A stretch of DNA of 64,000 nt from Yoonia sp. BS5-3 (GTDB lineage Bacteria; Pseudomonadota; Alphaproteobacteria; Rhodobacterales; Rhodobacteraceae). The notes below the pieces were generated by a model. The model searched no databases. It was not told the DNA's origin and was given only the letters and a program-made list of their open reading frames with translations. The stretch spans positions 3,064,001-3,128,000 of the forward strand of contig NZ_CP150951.2 in NCBI RefSeq assembly GCF_038069655.2. The letters run 5' to 3'. Position 1 is the first letter of the stretch. Each line of letters begins with the position of its first letter. Both the position numbers and the translations under genes were made by a program. Positions 62,501 to 64,000 of this stretch are shown piece by piece.

Positions 62501-62956
62501 CTATTTGACGCCGATGCAATCGACCTCAACCGCGGCCCCCAGGGCCAGGCCATCTGCACCAAAGGCGGCGCGGGCCGGGAAGCGGCCCGGTGCGAAATAT
62601 TCCGCATAGACCGTGTTGAAATCCCCCCACTCAGAGATGTTGTCCAGCATAACGGTGCATTTGACGAGGTTTTCAAGGCTATACCCATGCGCTTCAAGCG
62701 ATGTCTTGATGTTCTCCATCACCTGGCGGGATTCGCCTGTCACGCCGCCCTCGGCCAATTCCAATGTGCCGGGCACATTGCCGATCTGACCAGACAGATA
62801 TACCGTATCGCCTGCAACGACGACTTCGGAAAACGGCAAATTGGTCGGCAACACTGCGCCGGAATTCAGATAATCGGCTTCAGCGGTGGCCATACCGGCC
62901 ATTGCGCTGATCACGCCGGAAAGAACAAGTGATTTGGGAAGGTTTTGAGACAGCAT
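62501..62956 (-). CDS. Exported RidA/YjgF-family protein
   Basis: A 151-aa RidA-fold protein with a signal peptide (LPKSLVLSGVISAMAGMATAEA), so it should be periplasmic, unlike cytoplasmic RidA (about 130 aa, no signal). Core: LPFSEVVVAGDTVYLSGQIG, ESRQVMENIKTSLEAHGYSLENLVKCTVMLDNISEW, Arg in RFPARAAFG, and VEVDCIG at the end. The catalytic-type Arg is kept; Asp replaces the usual second Glu of VEIEAIA. ATG 62956 has AGGAG eight bases upstream. Imine/enamine hydrolysis is the family role; the periplasmic substrate is unknown. Confidence 0.85.
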   Translation of the reverse strand: MLSQNLPKSLVLSGVISAMAGMATAEADYLNSGAVLPTNLPFSEVVVAGDTVYLSGQIGNVPGTLELAEGGVTGESRQVMENIKTSLEAHGYSLENLVKCTVMLDNISEWGDFNTVYAEYFAPGRFPARAAFGADGLALGAAVEVDCIGVK

Positions 62957-63129
62957 CACGCGGGCTCCTTTCATTTGGATTGATAGGCAGCAGGCTCACC
63001 GGATGCTGGGCAATGGTCCAGAGCGGGGCCGGGCGCGCGGCGGAAGCTGGCGGAAAATGGCAGAGCTGGGCGTTATTTTTGGGCAAACTGCCCGTGAAAT
63101 AGCAGCTTGGTCGGCGCTGGCATCTGTGG

Positions 63130-63639
63130 TCAGTCGAAATTCAACCGATAGACGTTGTTCAGATAGGCCTGGTCATCGATGCGAAACTGTGTCTCGCCAA
63201 CCTGGCTGAACCCTTGGGCCAAATAAAATGCAATCGCCAAGTCATTCTCGGCATTTGTCGCGAGCCAGATGGAGCGCGCGCCCCGCTGCCTTGCACATGT
63301 CGTCGCTGCATTCAGCAGACGTTTGCCGATCCCTTTGCCATGATGGCGGGGTTGCACATAAAGCGTGGAAATCTCATAGCTATCGCAGTCAGGGACCGGG
63401 GCTTTGCTGCCCACTGATACACGAACGAAACCGTCGATCCCTTGCTCATTTTCTGATACGGTGAAGTGCTCCGTCGGCGATGTCATCAGATTTTGCATCT
63501 TTTGATCCGTGAAGGTTTGTAAGGCGTAATCTGCAAAAAATGCGTTTACACCCTTCTTGATATATGTGCCCAGCCACACCTCAATTGAGATTGCCGCAAT
63601 GCTAGATGCATCCGAGAGTCGAGCTTTGCGCAGTTTCAT
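63130..63639 (-). CDS. GNAT-family N-acetyltransferase
   Basis: A 169-aa GNAT protein. Acetyl-CoA loop PRHHGKGIGKRLLNAA (97-112), preceded by ISTLYVQ, and the family end AIAFYLAQGFSQVGETQFRID. Substrate not predictable from sequence. Single gene; weak operon link to TusA-like gene 57 bp upstream. Confidence 0.9.
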   Translation of the reverse strand: MKLRKARLSDASSIAAISIEVWLGTYIKKGVNAFFADYALQTFTDQKMQNLMTSPTEHFTVSENEQGIDGFVRVSVGSKAPVPDCDSYEISTLYVQPRHHGKGIGKRLLNAATTCARQRGARSIWLATNAENDLAIAFYLAQGFSQVGETQFRIDDQAYLNNVYRLNFD

Positions 63640-63696
63640 ATCTTCAAAATCAACGTTTTTGAGGGTGATCGTCGCTGTTCCTGATCCGGGAGAAAA

Positions 63697-63924
63697 TCAG
63701 CCCTTGCGGATCATGTAAACCTGCACTGCGCCGCGATCCTCGGTACTAACTAGATCATGCCCGGCTTCGCTACAAAAATGCGGTATGTCGATGATCGCGG
63801 CGGGATCGTCTGCTTCGACTTCTAGAACATCGCCGGGCGCCAAAGACCGTAGCCGTTTGCGGGCCTTTAGGACGGGCAGGGGGCATAGCAGCCCCTTGGC
63901 ATCAAGGTGATGTGTTTTGGTCAT
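63697..63924 (-). CDS. TusA-family sulfurtransferase
   Basis: A 75-aa TusA/SirA-fold sulfur carrier: LDAKGLLCPLPVLKARKRLRSLAPGDVLEVEADDPAAIIDIPHFC. The CPxP motif carries the active Cys14. It hands sulfur in tRNA thiolation or other sulfur pathways; it might partner with proteins outside the window. SufE lies 20 kb away and is not linked. Confidence 0.88.
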   Translation of the reverse strand: MTKTHHLDAKGLLCPLPVLKARKRLRSLAPGDVLEVEADDPAAIIDIPHFCSEAGHDLVSTEDRGAVQVYMIRKG

Positions 63925-63976
63925 GACCGCTCAGTTAGGATGCATGTTTCAACTTGTCCACTGACTTGTGACTAGA

Positions 63977-63989
63977 ACGTCAGTGACGT
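63977..63989. promoter_or_regulatory. Palindrome ACGTCAGTGACGT at the right edge
   Basis: A perfect 13-bp odd palindrome, 53 bp before the TusA-like start. It may be an operator for the TusA gene or for a gene beyond the window. Confidence 0.35.
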
Positions 63990-64000
63990 CTTTAGATTCG

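Noticed and set aside
1..64000. CRISPR arrays, insertion sequences, rRNA
   Set aside because: No regularly spaced repeats, transposase frames with terminal inverted repeats, or rRNA-like sequence were found.

Overview
The window looks like a piece of an alphaproteobacterial chromosome from the marine Roseobacter group (Rhodobacteraceae). Supporting signs are a dmdA-acuI pair for dimethylsulfoniopropionate (DMSP) demethylation beside a GntR regulator, an alphaproteobacterial LexA box (GAAC-N7-GAAC) at recA, a zeta-type F1-ATPase inhibitor next to purC-purS-purQ, an RNase E whose S1 domain carries a long acidic/basic insert, and the linked 'virulence factor'-MTHFR-pterin methyltransferase genes. 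No rRNA, CRISPR array or recognisable insertion sequence was seen.

Layout. 1-4204 (minus): the promoter-proximal end of an extracellular contractile injection system (eCIS, Afp/PVC-like) operon: DUF4255 (Pvc16-like) protein, an unrecognised 248-aa protein, a sheath with a large inserted domain, and two gp19-like tube proteins, the last cut by the window edge. 4.6-10.8 kb: a DUF4345 membrane protein, a DUF2125 protein, a copper/oxidase-assembly operon (DUF2946, PCuAC, SCO1), a repeat-bearing acidic orphan and a lone PotD-type binding protein. 11-12.3 kb: SDR plus MerR. 12.3-19.6 kb: a FadR-type regulator divergent from DUF2182-DUF1326-DinB-dmdA-acuI, facing the operon virulence-factor/MTHFR/methyl-THF methyltransferase. 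19.8-22.8 kb: ppx-rlmE, MarR, and two small membrane genes, the second interrupted by TGA. 22.8-26.8 kb: glpR/glpD/glpK. 26.8-34.4 kb: hydrolase, sulfotransferase, recA, alaS, DUF1330, typA. 34.6-38 kb: two tandem paralogous lipoproteins, with a decayed copy of the icd 3' end between them, then icd. 38-46.7 kb: LysR/MBL hydrolase, a CAT-anticodon tRNA, purM-purN, rnd, sufE, LysR/MFS. 46.8-52.8 kb: a one-carbon group (DUF1638, YbjQ, a small membrane protein, a corrinoid protein; homocysteine methyltransferase) with a PA0069-type radical SAM protein and an MprF-like protein. 53-64 kb: ATPase inhibitor, purC-purS-purQ, a DctB/DctD-like two-component pair, a GDPD, rne, an exported RidA protein, GNAT and TusA.

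How the genes fit together. DmdA puts a DMSP methyl group on tetrahydrofolate. The MTHFR, methyl-THF methyltransferase (17.2 kb), corrinoid protein (48 kb) and homocysteine methyltransferase (50 kb) are the parts expected of a split B12-dependent methionine synthase, so this window carries both a source and a sink of methyl-THF. AcuI handles acryloyl-CoA from DMSP cleavage. The DUF2182, DUF1326 and DinB genes are translationally coupled into the dmdA operon and have no assigned role there. The eCIS part, its domain-inserted sheath, and a 27-bp motif found at two distant gene ends are the other main points of interest.
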